Part shown: positions 8,371-17,536 of the stretch, one piece after another
How the letters are laid out: every line of letters begins with the position of its first letter
How positions within the stretch are numbered: the first letter of the stretch is position 1
Origin: an uncultured Bacteroidales bacterium
GTDB lineage: Bacteria; Bacteroidota; Bacteroidia; Bacteroidales; FEN-979
Assembly (NCBI GenBank): GCA_903875045.1
Contig: CAIQUS010000146.1
Coordinates: forward strand, 1 to 40,552
Length of the DNA stretch: 40,552 bases
Direction of reading: 5' to 3'
Position numbers and translations under genes: made by a program
Notes under the pieces: model-generated
Database searches by the model: none
The model's input: only the letters and a program-made list of their open reading frames with translations
What the model was told of the DNA's origin: nothing

Positions 8371-11300
8371 GAAGATCTTCGTTTGACAATGTCATAAAAT
8401 TGGTGTGGGTGAGCTTATTGGCTTGCCTTTCATTAGCTTCTTACGGGCAAAAAGAAGCAGGATTTTCAGGTGATTCAACCAAATTTATTGGTGAGTTGAA
8501 TGGTGTTTTTATTAACCTGCCCGACAGTGAAAAAAAGACCATTGCTCCTGTGATGGAAGAGTTTGTACTAAAATGGAACCAGGAGCAGTTTGGACCATTG
8601 CAAAAGAAGATGATTTATGCGATTGCCAATGAGATGATTAAAAGGAAAGTTCGGCCCTATCCCGATTTTTTTAATTACATCAATGCCCTCAATATCTTTA
8701 TCAACAGTCATCAGCCCATGACCTATTTCACACCCTGGTCGGGCATTCTGATCAAACTTCTCGCTGATAAGAACAAACGGAAGTTTGTGATCTTTCTTGA
8801 GGCCACCACAAACCTTTTTGCTGACAACTATGTATATAAATCAACAACAGCCAAATGGAAAATTACCCGGCCTGTTTACAGTTTTTCATTCGATACCGTA
8901 CCGGTAATCGAGTTTCAGAAGTCGGACCTGGTTTGTTATGCCAGTGACGACAGTTTGAATATTTACGGTACGAAAGGAATTTATTTCCCGCTTACCAATT
9001 TTTGGAAAGGGCAGGAAGGATTGGTAAACTGGAAACGGGCTGGCGAAGAACCTGATAAAATATTTGCGTCACTGAACAGGTATGAAATCAAGATGCGGTT
9101 TTCGACCTTTTCGGCCGATTCAGTTAACTTTACACATAAAAAATATTTTCCGGCAGCCATTCCCGGGCGATATGTTGACAAAATACTTGCAGATGTCACC
9201 GAAGAAAAGGCTTCTTATCCGAGGTTTTATTCCTATAATAAAAAGATAGGAATCTCCCGGTTATTCAATAACATTGACTACCTGGGTGGTTTTGCCATGG
9301 AGGGGAGCAGAATCATCGGTTCAGGGGGGAAATCGGAAGATGCCTGCTTGTTTTTTAAGAAAGATGGAAAAGATTTTGTCATAGCCCGATCGAAAATCTA
9401 TATCATCCGTCCTGATCGGATCGATTGCAGCATGGCATCCATATCCATTTATTACGAAAGTGACTCAATATTTCATCCGGGGTTGCAATTAAAATACATG
9501 GATAATCTAAAGGAAATCTCCTTTAACAAGGACGAGCGCACTACGATGGTCAGTCCATGGTTTGATTCATACCATAATATAGAGATTTATTGTGAGGCGC
9601 TTTACTGGACTGTCGGAGGGTCGACAATTAATTTCGCCATGATGAAAGGTCCCACGAAGGAGAGCAAAGCCGTTTTTGAATCCAGCAATTACTACTCTCT
9701 TCAACGATATGAACGGCTCAGGGGAATTGATGAAGTGAATCCATTAAACCTTATTAAAAGTTTTCTCTCTAAACGAAAATCAGACAATTTCACACTGAAG
9801 GAACTTACATCGTTTATGAGACTACCTTCTGAACAGGTGGAAGTTCAGCTCCTTACACTTTCAAACAGGGGTTTCCTGGTTTATGATTTTGATGAGAAGA
9901 TAGCACATGCCAACAAAAAACTGACCGATTACGTAAATGCACAGGCTGGCAAAGCAGACTATGATGTGATCTATTTTAACTCTTTTGTGAAAGATGCTGT
10001 GAACGGAGTGCTCAGTCTTGACTCATTCGACCTGAAAATAAAGGGTGTCCATTTAATTGTACTCAGTGATTCGCAGCAGGTGAATATTTATCCTAAGAAT
10101 GAGGTGATCGTGTTAAAAAAGGATCTCGATTTTATATTCAGTGGCAAAGTGGAGGCAGGCCTTTTTGATTTTTACGCCAATGAATGTTCCTTCAACTATA
10201 GTAAATTCAAACTCAACCTGCCAGTGGTCGATTCCATGTTATTTTATGTAAGGAGCAAAACTTTCGATCCGGAAAAGGGAACCTATCCGCTGGTCAAGAT
10301 TAAAACAGCTATCACAAATCTGAGTGGTGACTTGCTGATTGATGACCCCATGAATAAATCGGGGATGAAGATGCTGCCGCAGTACCCCGTTTTTTCCAAC
10401 CGGAACAATGCTTTCGTCAACTGGAGTAAAAGTTCAACACAAAAAGGGGTATATACAAAGGATAAGTTTTTCTATGAAGTCAATCCTTTTACCATTAAAA
10501 GCATGGATGTTCTTGCCACTGACAGCTTGAAATTCAATGGTGTCCTCACCACTGCCGGCATTTTTCCGGAAATCGTTGAACCGATGAAGGTGCGGCCCGA
10601 CAACTCACTCGGGATCGAAAAAACCACTGATAGCAGCGGGATTCCTGTTTATGGCGGCAAGGGTACTTTTTATGCAAAAATCGACCTGAGTGATCGTGGA
10701 TTGCGTGGTAACGGGAAACTTCGGTATCTCAACTCCAACTCCTTGTCCCAGGATTTTGTATTCCTTCCTGATTCAATGAAGACCCTTGCAAAGAATTTCA
10801 CCATGACAGAAGTTGCAGGGGCGGCTGAATTCCCTGCTGTTCATGGAGATTCTGTAACCGAATTCTGGATGCCATACAGGGATTCCCTTGTAATCTCCAG
10901 TACCAGTAAAGACCTAGCAATGTACAACGATCAGTCGACCTTTAGCGGTAAACTTGCCCTAACGCCCCAGTTGTTACGCGGCGATGGCACTGTGAGGATC
11001 AAAGATGCAGAAATGGACTCGAGGGGGTTTAAATTCAAACGCAGAACCTACGATGCACTTATTGCCAATTTCCGTATCAAATCTTATGATTTGGCCGACC
11101 TGACCATTTCAACGAAGAATTATCAGACTCATTTCGATTTTGACAGCCGCAAAGGGGAATTCAAATCAAATGTGGGCATATCCAAGGTTGAATTTCCTAT
11201 CAATAAATACATGTGTTCGATGGACCGGTTCGACTGGCTTATTGACAGTGAGGAGATCCTTTTGTCGAACGAACAGTCCAAAAAGTTGTTGCCGGATTCT

Positions 11301-12875
11301 TTGAACCTGGCTCAATATATTGATCAGGCTTATACAGGCTCCGAGTTTATTTCCGTACATCCGATGCAGGATTCCCTTAAATTTTTTGCAGCAACAGCCA
11401 TCTACAATTTGAGGACAAATGTGATCAATGCACATGACGTGAAAATCATCAAAGTGGCCGATGCTGCCATTTACCCTGATTCCGGCAAAGTGACGATTTT
11501 AAAGGATGCTGTGATAAAAAGCCTTGAACATGCCATTATCATCGCCAATTCAAAATCGCGGTTTCATCAGTTTTACAATGCCGGGGTATCTATCGCCTCG
11601 CGAAAAAATTATACTGGTTTTGGGGACTACGATTACCGGCAACGAACCGGCGAACGGGAAAAGATCCACTTCAACCGGATCACGGTGGATCCTTCTTTGC
11701 AAACTGTTGCCGAGGGCAGCATCGGTGATTCTGCAGCCTTCTTGTTAAGTCCTCAATTTGCTTTTAAGGGTGCATTTTCCCTGCATGCCAATGATAAAAA
11801 CCTGATCTTTACCGGAGGTTTTCATCCAATAACAGACTGTTTTCAGGGAAAACCCGAATGGGTTAAATTTAACAGTTCCATCGATCCTGAGAATGTACAA
11901 ATCCCTGTCATCTTCCCTTTGAAAAATAGCGAATTTGAACCCATTACCCTGGGGATGATGTTTTATAACACGGAGGTTAAAATTCAACCGTCCTTTTTCA
12001 GACGCAAGATAAGTTTCAGCGACAGCACCATTGTAACCGCAGAAGGTTTGCTTGAATACAATATCACCGCTGCGGAGTTTCGTGTTTCACAACCAGAGAA
12101 GCTGAAAAACATTTCCCTGAGCGGCAATTACATTTCGCTGAACACTGTGAACTGTATGTTACGTGGCGAAGGAAAACTCAACCTGAGTATGAAGTCCGGG
12201 GGGCTTAAAATTGAAAATTATGGAAATTTTGACTATTTCATAATACCTGATTCCGTGCGGATACGTAGTGCCATGGGGTTTGATTTTCCGTTTTATGAAC
12301 GCGCCCTTCAGCGCTTCAGCACTAAACTTGAAGCAGTGAATATGCCCGGAGTAAAACTCATGGAGACAAATTACGCCATGGCCATCGAAAGCATGCTCGA
12401 AAAAGAGGAGTTTACTCGTGTTAAAAATGAACTTGCCCTGTTGGGGAAATACAAAAAATTTCCTGAAGTGCTTGAACGGTCTATTTTCCTGGCTGATGTT
12501 TCGTTCAAATGGGACTCCTCCACAAAATCATATCTGTCGTATGGCGATATCGGAATTGCCAATGTCGGAAAAAACCAGATAAACCGATATGCCAAAGGGA
12601 CCATCGAAATGACTAAAAAGCGAACAGGGGGTGATGAGATCACCGTTTACCTGGAATTATCGCCCGATGACTGGTTCTACTTTTATTTTAAGGGAAACCA
12701 AATGCAGGTCTTATCTTCGGACAATTCTTTTAATGACCTTGTAAGGGAAGACATACAGTCAGGGTCGGCGAATAAGAAAATCCATAACCTGGTCAAAAAT
12801 TTTCAAATTGCACCTGCCCAGGAAAAAAAGAGGAGGGATTTTCTGCGAAAATTTCAGGACAAAGAAACTGAATAG
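8367..12875 (+). CDS. Very large exported protein of unknown function
   Basis: A 1502-aa protein starting on an ATGA overlap with prmA. The first 28 residues form a signal peptide: basic start, hydrophobic run, then ASYGQ. C20 lies inside the hydrophobic run, so a lipoprotein is less likely. No known enzymatic motif was recognised. The body is rich in alternating hydrophobic/polar strands with many short D/N/S/K-rich turns; residues from about 520 to 1400 look like repetitive beta structure (strings such as DLLIDDPMNKSG, LRGNGKLRYLNS, RGEGKLNLSM) as in beta-helical or OstA-like periplasmic folds. That is a visual impression, not a domain call. The last 70 residues are charged (ending KKRRDFLRKFQDKETE) and lack a T9SS sorting domain, so an envelope/periplasmic location is inferred. 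plsY begins 59 nt downstream. Confidence 0.8.
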   Translation: MRRSSFDNVIKLVWVSLLACLSLASYGQKEAGFSGDSTKFIGELNGVFINLPDSEKKTIAPVMEEFVLKWNQEQFGPLQKKMIYAIANEMIKRKVRPYPDFFNYINALNIFINSHQPMTYFTPWSGILIKLLADKNKRKFVIFLEATTNLFADNYVYKSTTAKWKITRPVYSFSFDTVPVIEFQKSDLVCYASDDSLNIYGTKGIYFPLTNFWKGQEGLVNWKRAGEEPDKIFASLNRYEIKMRFSTFSADSVNFTHKKYFPAAIPGRYVDKILADVTEEKASYPRFYSYNKKIGISRLFNNIDYLGGFAMEGSRIIGSGGKSEDACLFFKKDGKDFVIARSKIYIIRPDRIDCSMASISIYYESDSIFHPGLQLKYMDNLKEISFNKDERTTMVSPWFDSYHNIEIYCEALYWTVGGSTINFAMMKGPTKESKAVFESSNYYSLQRYERLRGIDEVNPLNLIKSFLSKRKSDNFTLKELTSFMRLPSEQVEVQLLTLSNRGFLVYDFDEKIAHANKKLTDYVNAQAGKADYDVIYFNSFVKDAVNGVLSLDSFDLKIKGVHLIVLSDSQQVNIYPKNEVIVLKKDLDFIFSGKVEAGLFDFYANECSFNYSKFKLNLPVVDSMLFYVRSKTFDPEKGTYPLVKIKTAITNLSGDLLIDDPMNKSGMKMLPQYPVFSNRNNAFVNWSKSSTQKGVYTKDKFFYEVNPFTIKSMDVLATDSLKFNGVLTTAGIFPEIVEPMKVRPDNSLGIEKTTDSSGIPVYGGKGTFYAKIDLSDRGLRGNGKLRYLNSNSLSQDFVFLPDSMKTLAKNFTMTEVAGAAEFPAVHGDSVTEFWMPYRDSLVISSTSKDLAMYNDQSTFSGKLALTPQLLRGDGTVRIKDAEMDSRGFKFKRRTYDALIANFRIKSYDLADLTISTKNYQTHFDFDSRKGEFKSNVGISKVEFPINKYMCSMDRFDWLIDSEEILLSNEQSKKLLPDSLNLAQYIDQAYTGSEFISVHPMQDSLKFFAATAIYNLRTNVINAHDVKIIKVADAAIYPDSGKVTILKDAVIKSLEHAIIIANSKSRFHQFYNAGVSIASRKNYTGFGDYDYRQRTGEREKIHFNRITVDPSLQTVAEGSIGDSAAFLLSPQFAFKGAFSLHANDKNLIFTGGFHPITDCFQGKPEWVKFNSSIDPENVQIPVIFPLKNSEFEPITLGMMFYNTEVKIQPSFFRRKISFSDSTIVTAEGLLEYNITAAEFRVSQPEKLKNISLSGNYISLNTVNCMLRGEGKLNLSMKSGGLKIENYGNFDYFIIPDSVRIRSAMGFDFPFYERALQRFSTKLEAVNMPGVKLMETNYAMAIESMLEKEEFTRVKNELALLGKYKKFPEVLERSIFLADVSFKWDSSTKSYLSYGDIGIANVGKNQINRYAKGTIEMTKKRTGGDEITVYLELSPDDWFYFYFKGNQMQVLSSDNSFNDLVREDIQSGSANKKIHNLVKNFQIAPAQEKKRRDFLRKFQDKETE

Positions 12876-12934
12876 TTAACCGGATTTTTTTTTACTTTGC
12901 ATCCTGAAATGTATTTCTGCTAATTCCTCCACGG

Positions 12935-13588
12935 ATGACCTTTATTTATATCCTGCTTGAAATCCTGGTGGCATACCTGCTGGGTTCTGTTCCTTCTGCT
13001 GTATGGATCGGTAAATTGTTTTATGGAATAGATGTACGGCAACATGGAAGCGGAAATGCAGGTGCTACCAACGTGATCAGGGTAATGGGCTACAAGGCTG
13101 GTATACCGGTCATGCTTTTTGACGTATTTAAAGGATGGCTGGCAGTGCAACTCGCCGTCTGGTTGCCGGTTCCCGGGTTGAGCCCGGAAATTATGATTTA
13201 TGTCAGGATTGGAATGGGGCTTGCCGCCGTATTGGGCCATGTGTTCCCGGTTTATGTCGGGTTTAAAGGCGGGAAAGGGGTTGGCACCATCGCAGGCGTT
13301 GGAATTTCCCTTTTCCCTTTAGCCATATTACTTGTCCTGATCGTTTTTATCATTGTCCTTGCCATTACCCATTATGTGTCACTTTCATCTGTGCTGGCTT
13401 CAATTACTTTCCCCCTCGTGGTTTATTTCATTATTGGTATCAGGCACCCTGGGCTGCTCGGACTTTCGTTGCTTGTTGCTGTTTTTATTCCCGTGACACA
13501 CCGGAAAAATATTAAAAGGCTTCTAAAAGGGGAGGAGAAAAAATTTGACTTCAGGCGAAAAAAGGTCAGGGACGAAAGCGCGCGTTGA
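12935..13588 (+). CDS. plsY: Glycerol-3-phosphate acyltransferase PlsY
   Basis: A 217-aa integral membrane enzyme that transfers an acyl group from acyl-phosphate to glycerol-3-phosphate, the first step of phospholipid synthesis. The three PlsY active-site regions are visible: GSVPSAVWIGK (about 17-27) leading to RQHGSGNAGATN (36-47); FKGGKGVGT (about 108-116); and a late cytoplasmic loop with HRKNIKRLLKGEE (about 189-201). At least five hydrophobic helices separate them. Length is typical. A sequence resembling a Bacteroidota -7 element (TTACTTTGC) lies about 40 nt upstream, so it may have a promoter besides read-through from the large gene before it. Confidence 0.95.
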   Translation: MTFIYILLEILVAYLLGSVPSAVWIGKLFYGIDVRQHGSGNAGATNVIRVMGYKAGIPVMLFDVFKGWLAVQLAVWLPVPGLSPEIMIYVRIGMGLAAVLGHVFPVYVGFKGGKGVGTIAGVGISLFPLAILLVLIVFIIVLAITHYVSLSSVLASITFPLVVYFIIGIRHPGLLGLSLLVAVFIPVTHRKNIKRLLKGEEKKFDFRRKKVRDESAR

Positions 13589-13599
13589 TTTTAAAAATG

Positions 13600-13628
13600 T
13601 TGACCAACAATTTTTTATCGTATATTTG
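13600..13628 (+). promoter_or_regulatory. Bacteroidota-type promoter for dnaN
   Basis: TTG at 13600-13602, an 18-nt spacer and TATATTTG at 13621-13628 match the Bacteroidota consensus (-33 TTG, -7 TAnnTTTG). It lies 26 nt before the dnaN ATG and just beyond the plsY stop. Expression data were not available; the call rests on motif and position. Confidence 0.65.
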
Positions 13629-13654
13629 AACAATTTTAAAATAAATACAGAACT

Positions 13655-14779
13655 ATGAAATTTATCATCTCCAGTACGTTGCTGCTTAAAAATCTACAGG
13701 CTATCCTGGGTGTCATCAACACGAACAATACCTTGCCCATTCTGGATGATTTTCTTTTTGAACTTAAAGAAGATTCAATAACAATTACCTCCTCCGACCT
13801 GGAAACAACCATGCGTGTGAATATTCAACCCGATATGGCTGAAGAGACCGGCAGTATTTGTATCCCCGCCAAAATATTGGTCGAGACTTTAAAAACTTTC
13901 CCGGATATCCCGGTTGCATTCTCTATAAATCCTGACACCCTGATGATCGAAATTTCAGCGGGAGAAGGGAAATATAAACTTTCTGGACATAAAAGCGAGG
14001 AGTATCCCCGCACACCAGCCCTGGAAGATACCACTGCGATTGCGGTTGATGCACGACTCATGTCAAAGGCTATCAATAAAACCCTCTTTGCAACGGGAAA
14101 TGACGAATTGCGCCTGGTCCTTTCCGGTGTGTTCTGTGAACTTTCGCCAGATGACGTAACCTTCGTTGCCACCGATGCGCATAAACTTGTTAAGTATAAA
14201 CGCACTGACCTGAAATCGGCCAATTCGGCATCTTTCATCCTGCCTAAAAAACCATTGAACCTGCTGAAAAATATTTTATCAAGTCTTGAAGTGGAGGTTA
14301 CAATTGAATACAATAAAACAAATGCGTTCTTCTCTTTCGCCAATATTCATTTGATTTGCCGGTTGATAGATGGTAAATACCCCAATTATGATGCTGTTAT
14401 TCCAAAGGAAAATCCGAATAAACTGACCATCGACCGTCATGCCTTACTGACCACGATCCGTCGTGTTTCAATTTTTGCAAACCAGTCAACGCACCAGATC
14501 AGGTTCAAAGTATCTGGACAGGAGTTGATTTTGAGCGCCGAAGACATTGATTTTTCAAACGAAGCCAAGGAAAGGCTTAACTGCTCTTACAATGGGGAAG
14601 ATTTGGAGATCGGCTTTAATTCAAAATTTCTCCTTGAGATGCTGAATAATATTGACACGGAGGAGATCAGTCTTGAAATGTCGGCTCCGAACCGTGCAGG
14701 TATTCTTACTCCCCTTAACAATGACAACAAGGATGAGGAAATTCTGATGCTGGTCATGCCGGTTATGCTGAACAAGTAG
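13655..14779 (+). CDS. dnaN: DNA polymerase III beta subunit (sliding clamp)
   Basis: A 374-aa protein forming the dimeric ring that tethers DNA polymerase III to DNA. Three repeated clamp domains of about 120 residues can be followed. Family landmarks are the N-terminus MKFIISSTLLLKNLQ, the domain-1 segment ITSSDLETTMR (about 47-57), DAHKLVKYKR (about 172-181), DGKYPNYDAVIPKENPNK in domain 3, and the C-terminal LVMPVMLNK, the Bacteroidota form of the M-P-M clamp tail. It is not next to dnaA or recF, which is usual in Bacteroidota. It has its own promoter and ends in a strong terminator facing the convergent cold-shock gene. Confidence 0.97.
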   Translation: MKFIISSTLLLKNLQAILGVINTNNTLPILDDFLFELKEDSITITSSDLETTMRVNIQPDMAEETGSICIPAKILVETLKTFPDIPVAFSINPDTLMIEISAGEGKYKLSGHKSEEYPRTPALEDTTAIAVDARLMSKAINKTLFATGNDELRLVLSGVFCELSPDDVTFVATDAHKLVKYKRTDLKSANSASFILPKKPLNLLKNILSSLEVEVTIEYNKTNAFFSFANIHLICRLIDGKYPNYDAVIPKENPNKLTIDRHALLTTIRRVSIFANQSTHQIRFKVSGQELILSAEDIDFSNEAKERLNCSYNGEDLEIGFNSKFLLEMLNNIDTEEISLEMSAPNRAGILTPLNNDNKDEEILMLVMPVMLNK

Positions 14780-14811
14780 TTCACATTACTGTTGTGCTGT
14801 GTCACAAATAC

Positions 14812-14839
14812 AAAGAGCGAAGTGATAGCTTCGCTCTTT
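14812..14839 (+). terminator. Rho-independent terminator after dnaN
   Basis: A perfect 11-bp stem, AAAGAGCGAAG (14812-14822) pairing with CTTCGCTCTTT (14829-14839), with a 6-nt loop and followed by T-rich sequence on the plus strand (TTTTTGTTTG). It lies 33 nt after the dnaN stop. On the minus strand the stem is followed by a weaker T tract, so it may also serve the convergent cold-shock gene. Confidence 0.85.
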
Positions 14840-14865
14840 TTGTTTGTCATTCGATTGATTACCTG

Positions 14866-15057
14866 TTAGTCTCGTCGAACGTTGATGGCTTTTTTACCAC
14901 GGTTGTCCTCGGTCAGATCAAAAGTAACCTGATCATTTTCACGAATTTTGTCCACCAACCCGCTTACATGAACAAAAACGTCTTGCTGGCTTGCATCATC
15001 CAGGATGAAACCAAACCCTTTTCTTTCGTTGAAAAATTTTACTTTACCTGTCGACAT
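14866..15057 (-). CDS. Cold-shock domain protein
   Basis: A 63-aa single cold-shock domain (OB fold) that binds single-stranded RNA/DNA. It carries both RNA-binding motifs: RNP1 as KGFGFI (residues 13-18) and RNP2 as VFVHVS (27-32), preceded by the family start GKVKFFN. The length is a few residues shorter than E. coli CspA, which fits Bacteroidota CspA/CspG-type proteins. The start is the only ATG in frame. It lies alone between the dnaN terminator and the mdh 3' region. Its leader (15058-15185) is A+T-rich and, on the minus strand, includes an ATCACCTCCT block identical to the 16S rRNA anti-Shine-Dalgarno. Regulation by leader structure is common for cold-shock genes, but nothing here proves it. 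Confidence 0.95.
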   Translation of the reverse strand: MSTGKVKFFNERKGFGFILDDASQQDVFVHVSGLVDKIRENDQVTFDLTEDNRGKKAINVRRD

Positions 15058-15147
15058 AATGCTAAAAAATTAATATGAATATTTCATGCTAAAATACAAT
15101 TATATTTCGTATTTAAGAAAAAGCAATATATTTAATTTTTTAATGGT

Positions 15148-15223
15148 AAGAGGAGGTGATTAAATGGTCACAATAAATTTAAATAAAACACCCCTGAACA
15201 TTCTGTCACTCTCGGTGAGGTGA
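15148..15223 (+). other. Perfect Shine-Dalgarno AGGAGGTGAT with 19-codon frame
   Basis: On the plus strand AGGAGGTGAT lies at about 15151-15160, with its AGGAGG core 7 nt before an ATG at 15164-15166, which opens a 19-codon frame (MVTINLNKTPL..., TGA at 15221-15223). Its distal half overlaps the left arm and loop of the hairpin at 15186-15242. Most genes in this window have no Shine-Dalgarno, so a full 10-nt match is out of character. Whether the plus strand is transcribed is unknown. Read on the minus strand the same bases are ATCACCTCCT, in the leader of the cold-shock gene or the mdh 3' region. Function is unknown. Confidence 0.3.
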
Positions 15224-15242
15224 AAAAAGTTCAGGGGTGTTT
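15186..15242 (-). terminator. 14-bp perfect inverted repeat after mdh, probable terminator
   Basis: AAACACCCCTGAAC (15186-15199) and its exact inverse (15229-15242) flank a 29-nt loop that itself contains a small CAC/GTG hairpin. On the minus strand it lies 26 nt after the mdh stop and is followed by an A/T-rich tract (TATTTAAATTTATT), suiting a terminator for the mdh operon. The loop is long for a classic intrinsic terminator. Confidence 0.6.
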
Positions 15243-15268
15243 GGACCTAACAGGGAAAATATCCCGGT

Positions 15269-16207
15269 TTATTTGGCTGCATTCATTTTATCAAGAACAT
15301 CCATTACTTCTCTTACGGCTTTTGCCGACGAATACAACAGTTGGTTTTCTTCTTCGTTTAACTTAAGCTCGATGACCTGTTCAATGCCATCTTTGCCTAA
15401 TTTAACCGGAACACCCAGATAGATGTCTTTCAGGCCATATTCGCCTTGTAACCATGCACAGCAAGGAAAGATTCTTTTCTGGTCTTTAACAATTGCTTCC
15501 ACCATTTGTGCAGCTGCAACACCAGGGGCATACCATGCTGAAGTTCCAAGAAGGTTGACAATCTCGGTGCCGCCTTTCTTTGTTCTTTCAACAATGGCAT
15601 CAAGTTTCTCCTTCCCGATCAACTCGGTAACAGGAATTCCGCTAACAGTTGTATAACGTGGCAATGGAACCATCGTGTCGCCATGACCGCCCATCAATAT
15701 CGACTGGATATCTTTGGGGGAACAGTCAAGAGCTTCTGCCAAAAATGCGCCATACCGGGCCGTGTCAAGAATGCCAGCCATTCCAAATACCTTGCGCGAA
15801 TCAATTTTTGCAGTCAGGTATGCACAGTAGGTCATGACGTCCAATGGATTGGAAACAATAATGATAATCGCATCAGGCGAGTATTTCATAATGTTTTCCG
15901 TACTGGTTTTCACGATATCTGCATTGATGGAGATCAAGTCATCACGGCTCATTCCGGGTTTTCGGGGAACACCTGCGGTGATCACCACTATATCCGAATT
16001 GGCCGTTTTGCTGTAATCGTTTGTAGAACCGTGTATCCGCGTATCAAATAAATCTACGGGCGACATTTGCCACATATCCAGGGCTTTCCCTTCTGCAAGG
16101 TTTTGCTTGACATCAAGCAGAACCACTTCTTTCACGATATCTTTATGTGCAATTGATTCGGCACATGTTGCACCTACCAAACCTGCACCAACTACTGTAA
16201 CTTTCAT
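15269..16207 (-). CDS. mdh: Malate dehydrogenase (NAD-dependent, LDH-like type)
   Basis: A 312-aa cytosolic enzyme converting malate and oxaloacetate with NAD. It has the N-terminal Rossmann motif VVGAGLVGA (residues 5-13) and D32 at the end of strand 2, selecting NAD over NADP. Substrate arginines are R82 and R88 in VPRKPGMSRDD and R151 in DTARYG, with D148 and catalytic H175 in GGHGDTMVPLP. The R at position 82 marks malate rather than lactate specificity. It is the last gene of the minus-strand central-carbon cluster, 18 nt after the citrate synthase gene, and is followed by a hairpin terminator. Confidence 0.96.
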   Translation of the reverse strand: MKVTVVGAGLVGATCAESIAHKDIVKEVVLLDVKQNLAEGKALDMWQMSPVDLFDTRIHGSTNDYSKTANSDIVVITAGVPRKPGMSRDDLISINADIVKTSTENIMKYSPDAIIIIVSNPLDVMTYCAYLTAKIDSRKVFGMAGILDTARYGAFLAEALDCSPKDIQSILMGGHGDTMVPLPRYTTVSGIPVTELIGKEKLDAIVERTKKGGTEIVNLLGTSAWYAPGVAAAQMVEAIVKDQKRIFPCCAWLQGEYGLKDIYLGVPVKLGKDGIEQVIELKLNEEENQLLYSSAKAVREVMDVLDKMNAAK

Positions 16208-16225
16208 GTTGTTTTAATTTTTAGG

Positions 16226-17536
16226 TTATTTATTTAATCCGGCTTTTTCCTGAAACCATTCGAGGGTATACGATGAAGGCCGCTCAATTTGTAAGCCCAG
16301 TGCCCTGTCCCAAAGCAATGATGCCAACACGCCCAAAGCTCTTGAAACGCCAAAAAGGACTGTGTAGAATGGTGCTTCATTGATTCCATAATGCCGCAGC
16401 AATGATCCGGAATAGGCGTCAACATTCGGCCATGGGTTCTTCACTTTACCAAGCGATCCTAAAATTGGCGGTACAATTTCATACAAATCATTAACAACCT
16501 GGATGAAGCTGTCGCCCTGGCAATACTTGGCGGCAAATTCGCGTTGTGCCTCGAACCGTGGATCTGTTTTCCTTAAAACGGCATGACCGTAACCAGGGAT
16601 GACCCTTCCGGCTGCAATGGTTTTTTCACAGAAATCATGGATTTGCTGTTTTGTCGGAGTATCAGTTCCAATTTCCTTCAGAATATCAAGAATCCAGGCA
16701 ACAACTTCCTGGTTAGCATAACCGTGAAGCGGTCCGGCAAGTCCAAGCATTCCAGCTGCATAAGAATAGTATGGATTGCTTAAAGCGGAGGCGACAAGGT
16801 GTGTGGCATGTGCTGATACATTACCGCCTTCATGGTCGGCATGAATCGTCAGATAAAGTCTGAATAATTTGTAGATTTCAGGATCATCGTAGCCCATCAT
16901 GTGGGCAAGATTTGCCGACCAGTCCAAATTGGGATCCGGCGCGATAACATTGCCATTAAAATAGTGTTTACGGTAGATATAAGCCGCAAGAACGGGTAAT
17001 TGACCGATAAAGTTCATTACATCTTCGTAGGTAGAATCCCAGTATTCTTTTTTGCCTACTCCTGCATTATATGCCTGCAGGAATTTGGATTCTGTAGCCA
17101 AAGCTAAAATCCCGGCGCTGAAATCGGCCATTGGTGCAGAATCTTTAGGCATGGCATCGAGTACCCTGAAAACATGATCGGGAACATAAGCACGATGTTT
17201 CCATTCTTTGCCAATCTCCATCACATCATCAAATTCAGGCAATTCGCCCAATAGCATCAGGTAGAACAAACCTTCTGGCAATGGCTCATCATCGGGGCCC
17301 AGTTTCGGCAGCTTTTCCCGTAACTCCGGAATCGAATAACCGCGGAATCTGATTCCTTCCTGGGGGTCAAGTTTTGATGTGAGCGTGAGTAATGCCGGCA
17401 ATCCCTTCATTCCGTCAATCACCGATTCAATGGTGACCTGACCGATGACGGTATTGCCGTGATCCTTGAACAATGATTTTACTTCAGCTGCAACCGGGAC
17501 AGCCTTTTCGACAAATTTTGACTTTAATGAACTCAT
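16226..17536 (-). CDS. gltA: Citrate synthase, eukaryotic-type
   Basis: A 436-aa enzyme condensing oxaloacetate and acetyl-CoA to citrate. It aligns with the mitochondrial-type (Si) family rather than the hexameric E. coli type: RFRGYSIPE (63-71), HADHEGGNVSAH (232-243), PLHGYANQEV (269-278) and PGYGHAVLRKTDPR (314-327). The catalytic triad reads H271, H318 and D373, almost the pig enzyme numbering (H274, H320, D375). Bacteroidota commonly carry this version. It is 96 nt downstream of pckA and 18 nt upstream of mdh, on the same strand, so oxaloacetate-producing and oxaloacetate-consuming steps are encoded together. The symbol gltA is used for function only. Confidence 0.95.
   Translation of the reverse strand: MSSLKSKFVEKAVPVAAEVKSLFKDHGNTVIGQVTIESVIDGMKGLPALLTLTSKLDPQEGIRFRGYSIPELREKLPKLGPDDEPLPEGLFYLMLLGELPEFDDVMEIGKEWKHRAYVPDHVFRVLDAMPKDSAPMADFSAGILALATESKFLQAYNAGVGKKEYWDSTYEDVMNFIGQLPVLAAYIYRKHYFNGNVIAPDPNLDWSANLAHMMGYDDPEIYKLFRLYLTIHADHEGGNVSAHATHLVASALSNPYYSYAAGMLGLAGPLHGYANQEVVAWILDILKEIGTDTPTKQQIHDFCEKTIAAGRVIPGYGHAVLRKTDPRFEAQREFAAKYCQGDSFIQVVNDLYEIVPPILGSLGKVKNPWPNVDAYSGSLLRHYGINEAPFYTVLFGVSRALGVLASLLWDRALGLQIERPSSYTLEWFQEKAGLNK

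Noticed and set aside
13825-14343. 172-codon frame antisense to dnaN
   Set aside because: Entirely within a clear beta-clamp gene; a shadow frame with no family resemblance.
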